From Mesorhabditis belari (lineage: Eukaryota; Nematoda; Chromadorea; Rhabditida; Rhabditidae), in assembly GCA_958450365.1 (NCBI GenBank), contig CAUEEP010000926.1, forward strand, positions 248,001 through 312,000: DNA of 64,000 bases, written 5' to 3'. The stretch's first letter is position 1; the number at the start of each line of letters is the position of its first letter. Below, one piece after another: positions 56,701-64,000 of this stretch. A program made the translations under genes and the position numbers. Below the pieces are notes generated by a model. That model ran no database searches. It was not told the origin of the DNA and saw only the letters and a program-made list of their open reading frames with translations.

Positions 56701-59700
56701 ATAATCTCACCTCAATCAACGAGTTTTTTTTTCATTTTTCACAAAATTTGTCGTTTAATCAGAAAACGAATGAAAATGGTGGTTAAATGCTAATTTTTAC
56801 ATTGCATTCTTTTTCTTTCAAGTCCATCCCCAGTCATTTTTTTCTTTCAGTCAATTTTTCTGTCCAAAGCATCTTTTCGCAAAATCTGTTTCTCTGTAAG
56901 CCGATTTTTGACGTTTCTATTCAGAAAAACGATAAATCCGGGTATTTTCTCCCATTTTTGGCGAAAAATCCGCACATTTTCTATGAAATAATCTCCTCGA
57001 AAACATCGAAAATCCCTCGAAAAAGAGAAGAGGGGAAAAAAGGCTTATGAATGAATTTTTCGATAAATCTTTCTGACTACGTAATCACTCCCCAATTTTT
57101 GTACTTGAACAATAAAAATGCAAAATTGAATGACTTTTTGAACTTTTGCAATCGGAAAACCTTTGTGAATGGAGATTTGATCTTTAGTCACTTAAATTTT
57201 TTCTTAAATTCATCTAAAATGATAAGAGTTGAGTGCACCAGAAAGCTGTGTTTAAGCGCACAAAGTTCACCAAAGTGACACTGTTAACCATCGAGATAGG
57301 GAACCAAATTTAGAGAGATAGGGAACCAAATTTAAAGAGATAGGGAATCGTGTACTTTGTGCTCAAAAGTTTTAAACGAACTCTTTCTGGTGCGCTGTTC
57401 TTTCAGAAACACAGAAACCTTGAAGGGTTTGTTCACTCATTTTTGAGCACAAAGTACACGATGGTTAAGAGTGTCAAAGGTGACACTTTGTGCGCGTAAA
57501 CACAGCTTTCTGGTGCTTAAACAGACTTGAGCGAATCCAAAAAGTGCTTTCACTGAAAAAGTTCTATAGTTTTTGATTTCAAAACTCAATTTGAATGGAA
57601 ATTTTGCAATTTGCGAAAAAAGTTGACGAAAAATTGGGTAAAAATCGAATTCCCCGTTTTCCATAAGAATTCGCTTTTCAGTAAAGAGGGGGTTTTTCGG
57701 GATCCACTTTACTTTTTTCGCGTTTATCTCTGGGATTGAAGATTTCTCTAGGGAACAAGGTGAGCTAAAGACCAAAGACGGACACCCACGCCTTCTTGGA
57801 GAAATTGCAGCTTTGATAACTTTGTGATAAAGCACTTTTCTCGTCACTTTCCCAATACAAATCCTTTAAAAATTTGGTAGTTCCTTAAAAAAGTTCCTTT
57901 AAAGCTCCTCTATAGTTCCTATTTAGTTCCTTTAAAGCTCCCTTAAAGCTCCCTTAAAGCTCCTTTAAAGCTCCCTTAAAGCTCCCTTAAAGCTCCTTTA
58001 TAGTTCCTTCATAGTTCCTATTTAGTTCCTTTAAAGCTCCCTTAAAGCTCCCTTTAAAGCTCCTTTAAAGCTCCTTTAAAGCTCCTTTAAAGCTCCTTTA
58101 AAGCTCCTTTAAAGCTCCTTTAAAGCTCCTTTAAAGCTCCTTTAAAGCTCCTTTAAAGCTCCTTTATAGTTCCTTCATAGTTCCTTCATAGTTCCTATTT
58201 AGTTCCTTTAAAGCTCCCTTTAAAGCTCCTTTATAGTTCCTTCATAGTTCCTATTTAGTTCCTTTAAGGCTTCTTTAAAGCTTCTGGGCTTTAATGCTGA
58301 GCCAAGAAACAGCAAAATTTAAGGCAATAATTGAGCGCAGAAATTCGGGCATAGTGACGTCCCAAACCCCTCACTCGCTCACCGGTCGTTTCTGTTCACT
58401 GCATAGATACCCGGTCAAAAGAGAGCCCGGTATCTATCCAGCATATGTGCCAGATTGAGAGCGATTGTGTGCGCGCACAAAGAACACCCCCAGTCTGAAG
58501 TTCAAGCTTCAACGACCTTTTTTGGCACATCAAGTTCTCTATTGTCATTAAGTTTTCGAAAAAAAGGACTCAATTTGTCGTTGTTAAAATCGATGATTGG
58601 TGATGGTTTAGTCACGAGAAAATGGGCAAAATTAGCGTTTTTTTCTCGATGAGCTTCTTGAACTCTGCTTTTCGTCAAAACATTTTCCCTCATTTTGCAA
58701 CCAGAAAACCCCTAATTTTTCATTCTTTCTCACGTCTATTTTAGAGCACTTTTCATAGAACTTGCAGAGCTGTGAAATTGGTATCTATAGCCACCAAATT
58801 GAACCTAATAATTTAGCTTTTTGAAAGAAAATTACCCATTCAAATAGCTAAATGCTTTCGATTAAATGACCAAATTACTCAATTTTTAGATTAGATTAGA
58901 ATACTTGAGATTAAATGAACAAATTCACTTATCCAAGAGTAGTTTTGTCAGTTCATAAAACGATTTGCTTCAGCGCTAACAAAAACTCTAAAGCTGAGCC
59001 AAGCTCTAAAGAGCGGATTTTACCAAAAATTTGCCATGTCCTGGCTCCTGGATGGCCAGCTTTTGACCAGGCTTCTAGCTGATTTGTTTAGTTTTTTTGA
59101 GTCAACCCAGCAGTAAAGCCATTCTTGAAGTACCCTGGTTGATCTAGATTTAGAGCCAAGTCCAAGAACAAGTTCTGGATCAGGTTCTGGGACGGTTCTT
59201 CAACCAGGTCCAAAGCCAAGACTTGATCTAGGTCCAGATCCAAATCCAAGCCTTGGTTTAGCTTCAGATCAAAGGCCAAGGACTTTGTTTAGGTTCAGGT
59301 CCAAGGCTAAGACCTGGTTTAAGTCCAGGTCCCAGGCTAAGACCTAGTTTAAGTCCAGATCAAAGGCCAAGGACTTTGTTTAGGTCCAGATCAAAGGCCA
59401 AGGACTTTGTTTAGGTTCAGGTCCATGGCTAAGACCTGGTTTAAGTCCAGGTCGCAGGCTAAGACCTGGTTTAGCTCCAGATCAAAGGCCAAGGACTTTG
59501 TTTAGGTCCAGGTCCAAGGCTAAGACCTGGTTTAAGTCCAGGTACAGAGAGTCTTGGACTAGATCATGGACTAGATCTAGCTCTAATCGCTCTAGTAACA
59601 GATCCTGATCGTGACTTTTTTAGCTAACTCAGGTGTTTTTAAGCCAAAGCAATGTATACTTTCCAAATTTTGAAAACTCTTTTCTATCATTTCGATGAAA

Positions 59701-60026
59701 AACACTCTAGCTAGACCCATCAATGTTTGAGATGGCCGTCAAAAAGATTGATATCATCACCCCAATTGTTTGCTCGCGACACTTCCCCCTGAAAGCGCAA
59801 AGATCTAGTTCATCATTTGCCATCTCGTCATCGAGCTCTTACGTCTTTTTTTCATATGATATTATGAAACTTTATCTAATAGTTATCGCTTTACAAAGTA
59901 AAGCGATAACTATTAGATAAAGTAATAAAGCGTTATGGATAAAGTTATTGAATTCTATTTTACTAGAATTCGTTCCTCTTGATCAATAGATTTCAAGAAA
60001 ATACAAAAATCTCCAGGGTATTTCCT

Positions 60027-60062
<36 letters not shown>

Positions 60063-60572
60063 AATAGGAACCGTATTAGATCAAAATAGGAACCGTATTG
60101 CAACCGTATTGGAACCGTTTTGCAACCGTTTTAGATCAAAATAGGAACCGTATTGGAATTTTATTTCGTATTTCTCCGTATTTCTTTCTTTCTCATGGCA
60201 ATTTAAGCTACCAGATAACTCAGTGTTTAGAGCAGTGGTTACAGGAAAAGGTCGAGGGTTCAATCCCAGACTTTTTCTTGCCAATTCCTTTCTTTATTAC
60301 CAATGACACATAGATTTAAGTTGTGAGATCATTTGTCGCTGTGTGATTGAAAACTTTAAGCTTGATATTGCCAAGCTGTTATTCGATTTTGCTACGATTT
60401 TGATACGATTTTGATACGATTTTGATACGATTTTCAATCGATTTCCATTTCTAGAACCTCTCCCCTCGGGCATTTCGACTCGTCTCATTGTGTGGACTCT
60501 GTCAGCTCTCGTCATCGTCGGACTCCTTTGCGCGCTTTGTCTCGCTATTTGGAATCGAAACAAGAGCAAACG
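41734..60572 (+). CDS. dep-1: DEP-1/PTPRJ-like receptor tyrosine phosphatase, ectodomain and TM (29 exons, 3' end outside window)
   Basis: Exons: 41734-41815, 42591-42667, 42803-42903, 42978-43076, 43145-43217, 43690-43776, 43929-43988, 44076-44146, 44625-44689, 44815-44889, 44981-45045, 45713-45800, 45911-45978, 46161-46306, 46663-46810, 46855-46932, 46975-47121, 47312-47458, 47554-47636, 47676-47757, 47837-47971, 48042-48116, 48200-48313, 48454-48532, 48574-48688, 48825-48903, 48979-49083, 51927-52080, 60455-60572. All are GT/AG and phase-consistent (2816 nt). Residues 1-26 form a signal peptide. About eight FN3 domains follow, clearest at PAPPSNLRA (exon 10) and [14 protein letters not shown] (exon 21). 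Exon 28 carries [19 protein letters not shown] and DTDYSPIV, typical of the membrane-proximal domain of class III receptor phosphatases. Exon 29 is a transmembrane helix followed by basic residues. In C. elegans DEP-1 opposes EGFR signalling in vulval cells. The catalytic domain is not in the window, so the assignment rests on the ectodomain. Confidence 0.8.
41816..42590. repeat. Intron 1 of dep-1-like gene: tandemly duplicated ~300-bp block with short repeats
   Basis: Two diverged copies lie head to tail. Each contains a run of GATTTGATTT (about 42020-42060 and 42360-42410) and a run of AGCTTATTAA (about 42120-42165 and 42440-42530). The first copy ends in the relic exon start at 42207. Confidence 0.6.
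42207..42233 (+). pseudogene. Duplicated splice acceptor and start of dep-1-like exon 2
   Basis: The sequence after TTTTAG here matches the first 27 bases of true exon 2 (42591-42617) with two differences, then diverges with no usable donor. It is the end of a tandemly duplicated block: the flanks (about 41920-42206 and 42260-42590) share the GATTTGATTT and AGCTTATTAA runs and the stretch beginning TTCTTTTCTTTTTACTC. It may act as a decoy acceptor in intron 1. Confidence 0.6.
43255..43560. repeat. Minisatellite in dep-1-like intron 5 (ACTACAGTAGACCAGAG units)
   Basis: Alternating 10- and 17-bp units built on ACTACAGTAG, about 300 bp in all, fill most of the intron between exons 5 and 6. No coding potential. 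Confidence 0.8.
44353..44433 (-). repeat. Dispersed GC-rich repeat, copy 2, in dep-1-like intron 8
   Basis: The reverse strand reads GTGCCAGATCGAGAGCGACC and GCACAAAGAAC, matching 58453-58495. Confidence 0.45.
45103..45712. mobile_element. Palindromic repeat filling dep-1-like intron 11
   Basis: Blocks containing GGGGTAGGCTA, CTTTCAAGTGGA and ATCATAAAGATTG occur here in both orientations, so the region can fold on itself. The same blocks form 22700-23435 in opposite orientation. The right-hand part (45651-45712) and the first 36 bases of exon 12 are repeated there almost exactly. No transposase is present. Confidence 0.7.
49205..49279 (-). pseudogene. tRNA-like sequence in dep-1-like intron 27
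   Basis: The reverse strand has GACCGACTGGCTAAGAG (A-box-like) and GGTTCAATCCC (B box), followed by a run of seven T. The acceptor strands do not pair, so it is a tRNA-derived relic or SINE head. Confidence 0.45.
50280..50684. repeat. Segmental duplication carrying tRNA-Asp (left copy)
   Basis: Matches 53696-54103 almost base for base, including 210 bp upstream and 115 bp downstream of the tRNA. A third, short copy of the tRNA and its immediate upstream bases begins at about 53569. Confidence 0.8.
50494..50565 (+). tRNA. tRNA-Asp (GTC), copy 1, inside dep-1-like intron 27
   Basis: A 72-nt cloverleaf with acceptor TCCTCGG/CCGGGGA, anticodon loop CTGTCAC on the stem CGCGT/ATGCG, and B box GGTTCAATTCC. 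TTTT follows four bases after the 3' end. It lies in the same orientation as the host gene, in a ~400-bp block duplicated at 53696-54103. Confidence 0.93.
51190..51340. mobile_element. Dispersed repeat, uninterrupted copy
   Basis: Same sequence blocks as 6897-7014 plus 7415-7440, without the insert, giving the empty site TTTATATATAGTAGATT. Confidence 0.7.
51570..51652 (-). pseudogene. tRNA-like sequence with long variable arm in dep-1-like intron 27
   Basis: The reverse strand has a consensus A box TGGCTCAGTGG, a B box GGTTCAATCCC and about 20 bases of extra sequence where a variable arm would be, with TTTT just downstream. The acceptor stem does not pair well. Confidence 0.5.
52189..52405. 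repeat. 20-bp tandem repeat (TTAGAGATCTAGATTTTATG)
   Basis: About 11 copies in dep-1-like intron 28. The AGATCTAGAT core is nearly palindromic. Confidence 0.85.
52870..53405. repeat. Direct duplication with internal TAGTTTTCACTGTTGTC repeats
   Basis: 52870-53130 and 53197-53405 share TATATTATGCAAATTCAAGA and TTGGAACTA-type segments. The first copy has extra units of GTTTTCACTGTTGTCTACT. Confidence 0.75.
53598..53660 (+). pseudogene. Truncated tRNA-Asp
   Basis: It matches tRNA-Asp from the 5' end through the T loop (GGGTTCAATTCC), with two changes (TCATATG, GAGAGCC), then stops. The 3' half of the T stem and the acceptor strand are missing, so it cannot mature. Confidence 0.85.
53914..53985 (+). 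tRNA. tRNA-Asp (GTC), copy 2, inside dep-1-like intron 28
   Basis: Identical over its 72 nt to the gene at 50494, and its flanks are almost identical too, so it is part of a recent segmental duplication of about 400 bp. The Pol III boxes and terminator are kept. Confidence 0.92.
55080..55155. repeat. TTTTCTAGG tandem repeat
   Basis: Five copies of about 10 bp. It is followed by a short GC-richer stretch (55160-55260) with no recognised function. Confidence 0.65.
55576..55810. mobile_element. MITE family B, intact copy, dep-1-like intron 28
   Basis: 235 bp with ~50-bp inverted termini starting TACACTACTGGACAATG. It represents the uninterrupted form of the element at 17380-18005. Confidence 0.85.
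56487..56650 (+). repeat. (TTC)n tract, about 50 triplets
   Basis: An almost pure TTC run of about 150 bp, extended on both sides by pyrimidine-rich sequence (56460-56700). It lies on the coding strand in dep-1-like intron 28, so the transcript would carry (UUC)n. Long GAA/TTC runs can form triplex DNA. Confidence 0.95.
57216..57520. mobile_element. Inverted-repeat element in dep-1-like intron 28
   Basis: GCACCAGAAAGCTGTGTTTA and AAAGTGACAC are mirrored near 57460-57520. The centre repeats GAGATAGGGAACCAAATTTA. Confidence 0.6.
57890..58290. repeat. 11-bp minisatellite (CCTTTAAAGCT)
   Basis: About 35 units over 400 bp with TATAGTT and CATAGTT variants. The TTTAAA core is palindromic. Confidence 0.9.
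58380..58495 (+). repeat. Dispersed GC-rich repeat, copy 3, with hairpin
   Basis: TGTGCCAGATTGAGAGCG and GCGCACAAAGAACACC match the other two copies. Just upstream, ATAGATACCCGG and CCCGGTATCTAT form a 12-bp stem around a ~10-base loop (58404-58438). Confidence 0.45.
59140..59560. repeat. ~30-45-bp minisatellite (GGTCCAAGGCTAAGACC)
   Basis: About 10 imperfect units alternating CCAAGGACTTTGTTTAG and AAGACCTGGTTTAAG. Confidence 0.8.
60023..60062. repeat. (TTTC)n microsatellite
   Basis: About nine copies just upstream of the tRNA-like relic at 60206. Confidence 0.85.
60206..60275 (+). pseudogene. tRNA-like sequence in dep-1-like intron 28
   Basis: A-box-like TAACTCAGTG and B box GGTTCAATCCC are followed by TTTTT. 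The anticodon stem and acceptor stem are poor. Confidence 0.4.
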
Positions 60573-60763
60573 GTTTGTTAAATTTTATAATAAACCTATA
60601 GTGAAATGTGAAATGAAGTGAAAAAGTGAAAAGTGAAATGAAAAAATCGAAATCATTTTAGAATTATGAAAAATTTTTTAAATCATTTGTTTTTTCATAT
60701 TTTAATTCAAGAAAAGTACTCTTTTTGTACAGTTTTTCAAGTAATAAACGAAAATTAGAGTAT

Positions 60764-61333
60764 TACCGTATTTCTTCGAATAGACGACCGGGTAAAGAGT
60801 AAAGGTAAAGCCATTAAAGCTGTTAAACTACCAGATTCTAGTGATTAAAGGCATTAAAGCTGTCAAACTATCAGTTAAACTACCAGATTCTAGTGATTAA
60901 AGCCATTAAAGCTGTTAAACTATCAGTTAAACTACCAGATTCTAGTGACTAAAGCCATTAAAGCTGTTATCATCGCGTACTCCTGCGTAGCAGCCCTTTT
61001 TAAAATTTCTTTTCTGCATAAAAGCTTTCAATCAAGTGCTATAGAGCTGGAAAATGGCTCAAAAATCTGTTAGCTCACGTCATATTTTTGAGTCATTTTC
61101 CAGCCCTATAGCACTTGATTGAAAGCTTTTATGCAGAAAAGAAATTTTTAAAAGGGCTGCTACGCAAGAGTACGCGATGATAACAGCTTTAATGGCTTTA
61201 ATGACTAGAATCTGGTAGTTTAACTGATAGTTTAACAGCTTTAATGCCTTTAATCACTAGAATCTGGTACATTGCTACGCAGGAGTACGCGATGATACTC
61301 TTTTCCCGGTCTTCTATTCGAAGAAATACGGTA
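60764..61333. mobile_element. Palindromic element family E, 570 bp, in dep-1-like intron 29
   Basis: The ends read TACCGTATTTCTTCGAATAG and the complement. The arms run almost to the centre, which lies near 61050. Internal units of GATTAAAGCCATTAAAGC are repeated on each arm. Its solo ends occur at 27445-27495 and 27622-27671. Confidence 0.8.
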
Positions 61334-62894
61334 TAAAGTTTTAAAAATGATTCATGATTTGAAAAGTTTCAAATGGTCAACAGCAAATGGTCAACAAAGG
61401 GCTTATGCTGTTTCTACAAATTTTTGAACTTTGTTCACTCATTTCTCAGAGCTCCAAATACGAGATCTCTATGAAAAGGGCATGAAAATGTTTTTTTGAA
61501 AAGATGAAAAAGATTAAAAAGGAGACTAGGCACGCAAAGATTTCTGAAGAAGAAAGAGAAAAGGGAAAGAAGGGAGAAAGGACTTCTCTTTGGATTGGCC
61601 TGGGGGATTTTCATTGAGCAAAGGGAAATGGATCCTTTTCTCTGCCTCACTCTTTTTCTTCTACTTGATGCTCTTCGAATCCCACCCACTCGCCCCTTTT
61701 TCTAAAGCTCGTTTAGACTTCTCAATTCTTCTCGCATTCCTAAGTAGGCTTTAAACGCTCTTTCTTTAGCTTTATTTATCCATTTTCATTTTCATATATC
61801 AAATCCAATCAAATTTCTTTTTTTAAAGTGGAAGTTAAAAAGTTAAGTTAGAAACTAAGTTAAAAAGTTTCTTTCTAAGTTCTAAGTTAAAAATCAAAGA
61901 TCACAGCTGAAATCCGAGTGCAAATGATCGTTAAACGAGTTGCAACGATCATTAAACGAGTTATGAATGCATATTGTGTCATCGAGCCGACTTTAAGCCA
62001 TGAAATTTGCATATACAAAACATCAACAGGTTTTCATTGCCAACATTTAAACGAGATTCTAGTGATTAAAGCCATTAAAGCTGTTAAACTACCAAATTCT
62101 AGTCATTAAAGCCATTAAAGCTAAAGCTAAGCTTCTCTTCAATGTTTTAAGCAGTAAAGTTAGTTTTTTAAAGAAGCTTAGCTTTTGATCAAGATAAAAA
62201 TCTTTAATCCATAAGATTTGCATATACAAAACATCAACAAGTTTTCATTGCCAACATTTAAACGAGATTCTAGTGATTAAAGCCATTAAAGCTGTTTGAA
62301 TGGCTTTAATCACTATCACAATCACTAAAGATGAAAGCTAAACTTCTGATACGAATTGTTGATGAGTTTTGTCTAAAAAAGCTTCTCTTAAAACTTCTCT
62401 TACTGAATAAAGCAATGAAAAGTTCAGATTGTTCATTGTTTTTCATCATTTCTTTGCCCTTTTCAAGAAGGGATCCAAAATGAGGCCCCATTTTCTTTTC
62501 TCTTCTTCAGATTCGAGAATGCAAAATGTCGTGTGTGGGTCTTTTTCTCATTTCCCTCTTTCAATTTTTCTTCTCTTTTTTTTCTTTTTCCTTTTCCTTT
62601 TTCCTTTTCCTTTCTCCTTTTTCCTTTTTCCTTTTTCCTTTCTCCTTTTTCATTCCCACCCCCGCTTCATCTCTTCTTTTCTTCATTCAAAAGCTTGTTT
62701 TTTTTTGCCTTTGTTTAGTTTCAGTTTTTTAGTTTCAGGCCAGAAATTTGAGCTCTTCAGAAAAATTTAGCATTCGATTCTATGACTCAAGTACAACTAT
62801 GAAACTTAAAAATTTCGCATAAAGTACATAGAATAGAACATAGAATATGTTGGGGAAAAATCTTGAATAGCAATGAACCAATCAAGTTCAAGGG

Positions 62895-62970
62895 TAGCTC
62901 TTGCAAGCTCTTGCATGCTCTTGTAAGCTCTTGTAAGCTCTTGCAAGCTCTTGCAAGCTCTTGCAACCCT
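62895..62970. repeat. 10-bp tandem repeat (AGCTCTTGCA)
   Basis: Eight copies with GTAAGCTCTT variants. Confidence 0.8.
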
Positions 62971-63481
62971 TTCCCCCCGGGCAAACCTCTTGAAAAATGG
63001 GTTTTTTTTGTCTAGCTACCGTAATCCTGTGTTTTTTAAAACGTACACTTTCGAAAGCTATCGTAATCTTGTCTCTAGTTTTATCAACTCTTTTATCAAA
63101 TTCTGTCTCTAGTTTTATCAAATCGATTCACTTCTGTAAAGGTTCATAAAAGTAAATGGATATCATAAAATACAAATATTACATTAAAGATTAAATAAAT
63201 TTGATCAAAACTACAGAGAAGATTACGGTGATTTTTAAAAGTTCGCGAGAAAACTGAACGAAAAAAAACTTCTCTCCGACAGTCTTTCAAAAGTAAAAAA
63301 GGCTTGAAAATGAGAAAAATAGAGTCCAAGATCATTGGATTACATTGGATTAGCATTGTTAGAAAAATGATGACTTATTTATACTGGATTTATCTCTATT
63401 TTCATCATTTTGTTATGCATCGTTTATGAAAGGATGCGTGGTAGACCTCGTGCCTCCGCCTCTCATCTGACTCAAAATGAT

Positions 63482-63810
63482 CCCCTTCTTCTTCTTCTTC
63501 TTCTACTTCTTCTTCTTCTTCTTCCTTCTACTTCTTCCTTCTTCTACTTCTTCCATCTTCTACTTTTTCCTTCTCCTTCTCCTTCTTCTTCTACTTTTTC
63601 CTTCATCTACTTCTTCCTCCATCTACTTCTTCTTTCTTCTTCACCTTCTTCTTCTCCTTCTTCTTCTTCTCCTTCTTCTCCATCTTCTCCATCTTCTACT
63701 TCTTCTTCTACCTCTTCCTTCTTCTTCTCCTTCTTCTTCTCCTTCTTCTTCTCCTTCTTCTTCTCCTTCTCCTTCTTCTTCTCCTTCTTCTCCTTCTCCT
63801 TCTCCTTCAT
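63482..63810. repeat. Imperfect TTC/TCC/TAC pyrimidine tract
   Basis: 330 bp of CTTCTTCTTC mixed with TCC and TAC triplets. The open frames on both strands are compositional. Confidence 0.85.
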
Positions 63811-64000
63811 TATCTATACATCAAACTGACTTCTTCTTTCAAAAAAGAATCCCATTAACACCAATTTCTCAATTCCATAGAATTACGTGCAAGAATTCCC
63901 TTCATAAGCTTAAAAATCTATTCGAATGAGGATATGAAATGACGAAAAGTGGCCAAAAAGACTTATTTTCGTATTTTCTGAATATATTTATCTGTTCTCT

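Larger units (their letters stand above)
52081..60454. other. Giant intron 28 (8.4 kb) of the dep-1-like gene
   Basis: It separates the last FN3 exon from the transmembrane exon. It contains several minisatellites, a second full tRNA-Asp gene and a truncated one, a 235-bp MITE, a long (TTC)n tract, a palindromic repeat (57216-57520), a GC-rich dispersed repeat (58380-58495) and a tRNA-like relic (60206-60275). Stretches without recognised structure are 54105-55080, 55811-56460 and 56700-57215. Confidence 0.7.
60573..64000. other. Probable intron 29 of the dep-1-like gene, continuing past the window
   Basis: Exon 29 ends at a GTTTGT donor in phase 2. I found no downstream exon encoding juxtamembrane or phosphatase sequence on the + strand. 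The region holds a large palindromic element (60764-61333), fragments of it (62040-62110, 62265-62300), a 10-bp repeat (62895-62970) and pyrimidine-rich tracts (62530-62660, 63482-63810). Confidence 0.5.

Noticed and set aside
56362..56793. Poly-Phe, poly-Ser and poly-Lys open frames on both strands
   Set aside because: They are readings of the (TTC)n tract in an intron.
57437..57847. 136-codon minus-strand open frame in intron 28
   Set aside because: It partly overlaps a palindromic repeat, and shows no recognisable domain or splice partners.
63410..63929. 139- and 150-codon open frames near the right end, considered as a downstream exon of the dep-1-like gene
   Set aside because: Composed of pyrimidine triplets; no phosphatase or juxtamembrane motif and no phase-matched acceptor.

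Overview
The window looks like nuclear DNA of a nematode, probably a rhabditid. It is AT-rich, uses short introns with GT...TTTCAG boundaries, is full of small inverted-repeat transposons, and carries two spliced genes of typical nematode kind. No bacterial, viral or organellar genes were seen. Most open frames longer than 60 codons are translations of repeats, not genes.

Two protein genes could be assembled exon by exon, both on the + strand. (1) A complete 12-exon rhodopsin-type seven-transmembrane receptor of 415 residues (14758-21416). (2) The 5' 29 exons (41734-60572, about 938 residues) of a receptor with a signal peptide, about eight fibronectin type III domains and one transmembrane segment. 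The membrane-proximal domain has the signature of the DEP-1/PTPRJ/PTP10D receptor tyrosine phosphatases, so this is probably the nematode dep-1 orthologue. Its phosphatase domain must lie beyond base 64000.

Region by region: 1-14.7 kb holds a tRNA-Ala, repeats, nested inverted-repeat elements, a composite mariner derivative and a recent copy of receptor exon 1. 14.7-21.4 kb is the receptor gene, with introns occupied by MITEs, a hAT-like element nested in another MITE, tRNA-like relics and a candidate SINE. 21.4-41.7 kb has no confident gene; it holds minisatellites, palindromic repeats, a deleted maT (DD37D) mariner inside a MITE, a second composite mariner in inverse orientation and a few possible coding scraps. 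41.7-64 kb is the dep-1-like gene, whose two largest introns hold tRNA-Asp genes, tRNA-like relics and many tandem repeats.

The most unusual theme is that small pieces of both genes, each including a splice site, have been copied elsewhere in the window. Receptor exon 1 with its donor lies 5.9 kb upstream, flanked by a 136-bp direct repeat. The acceptor and first 36 bases of dep-1-like exon 12 lie inverted 23 kb away inside a palindromic repeat. The acceptor and first ~27 bases of exon 2 are duplicated within intron 1. A second theme is a high density of tRNA-like sequences with internal Pol III promoter boxes. A third is that three unrelated inverted-repeat elements share one design: long arms flanking a GC-rich minisatellite.
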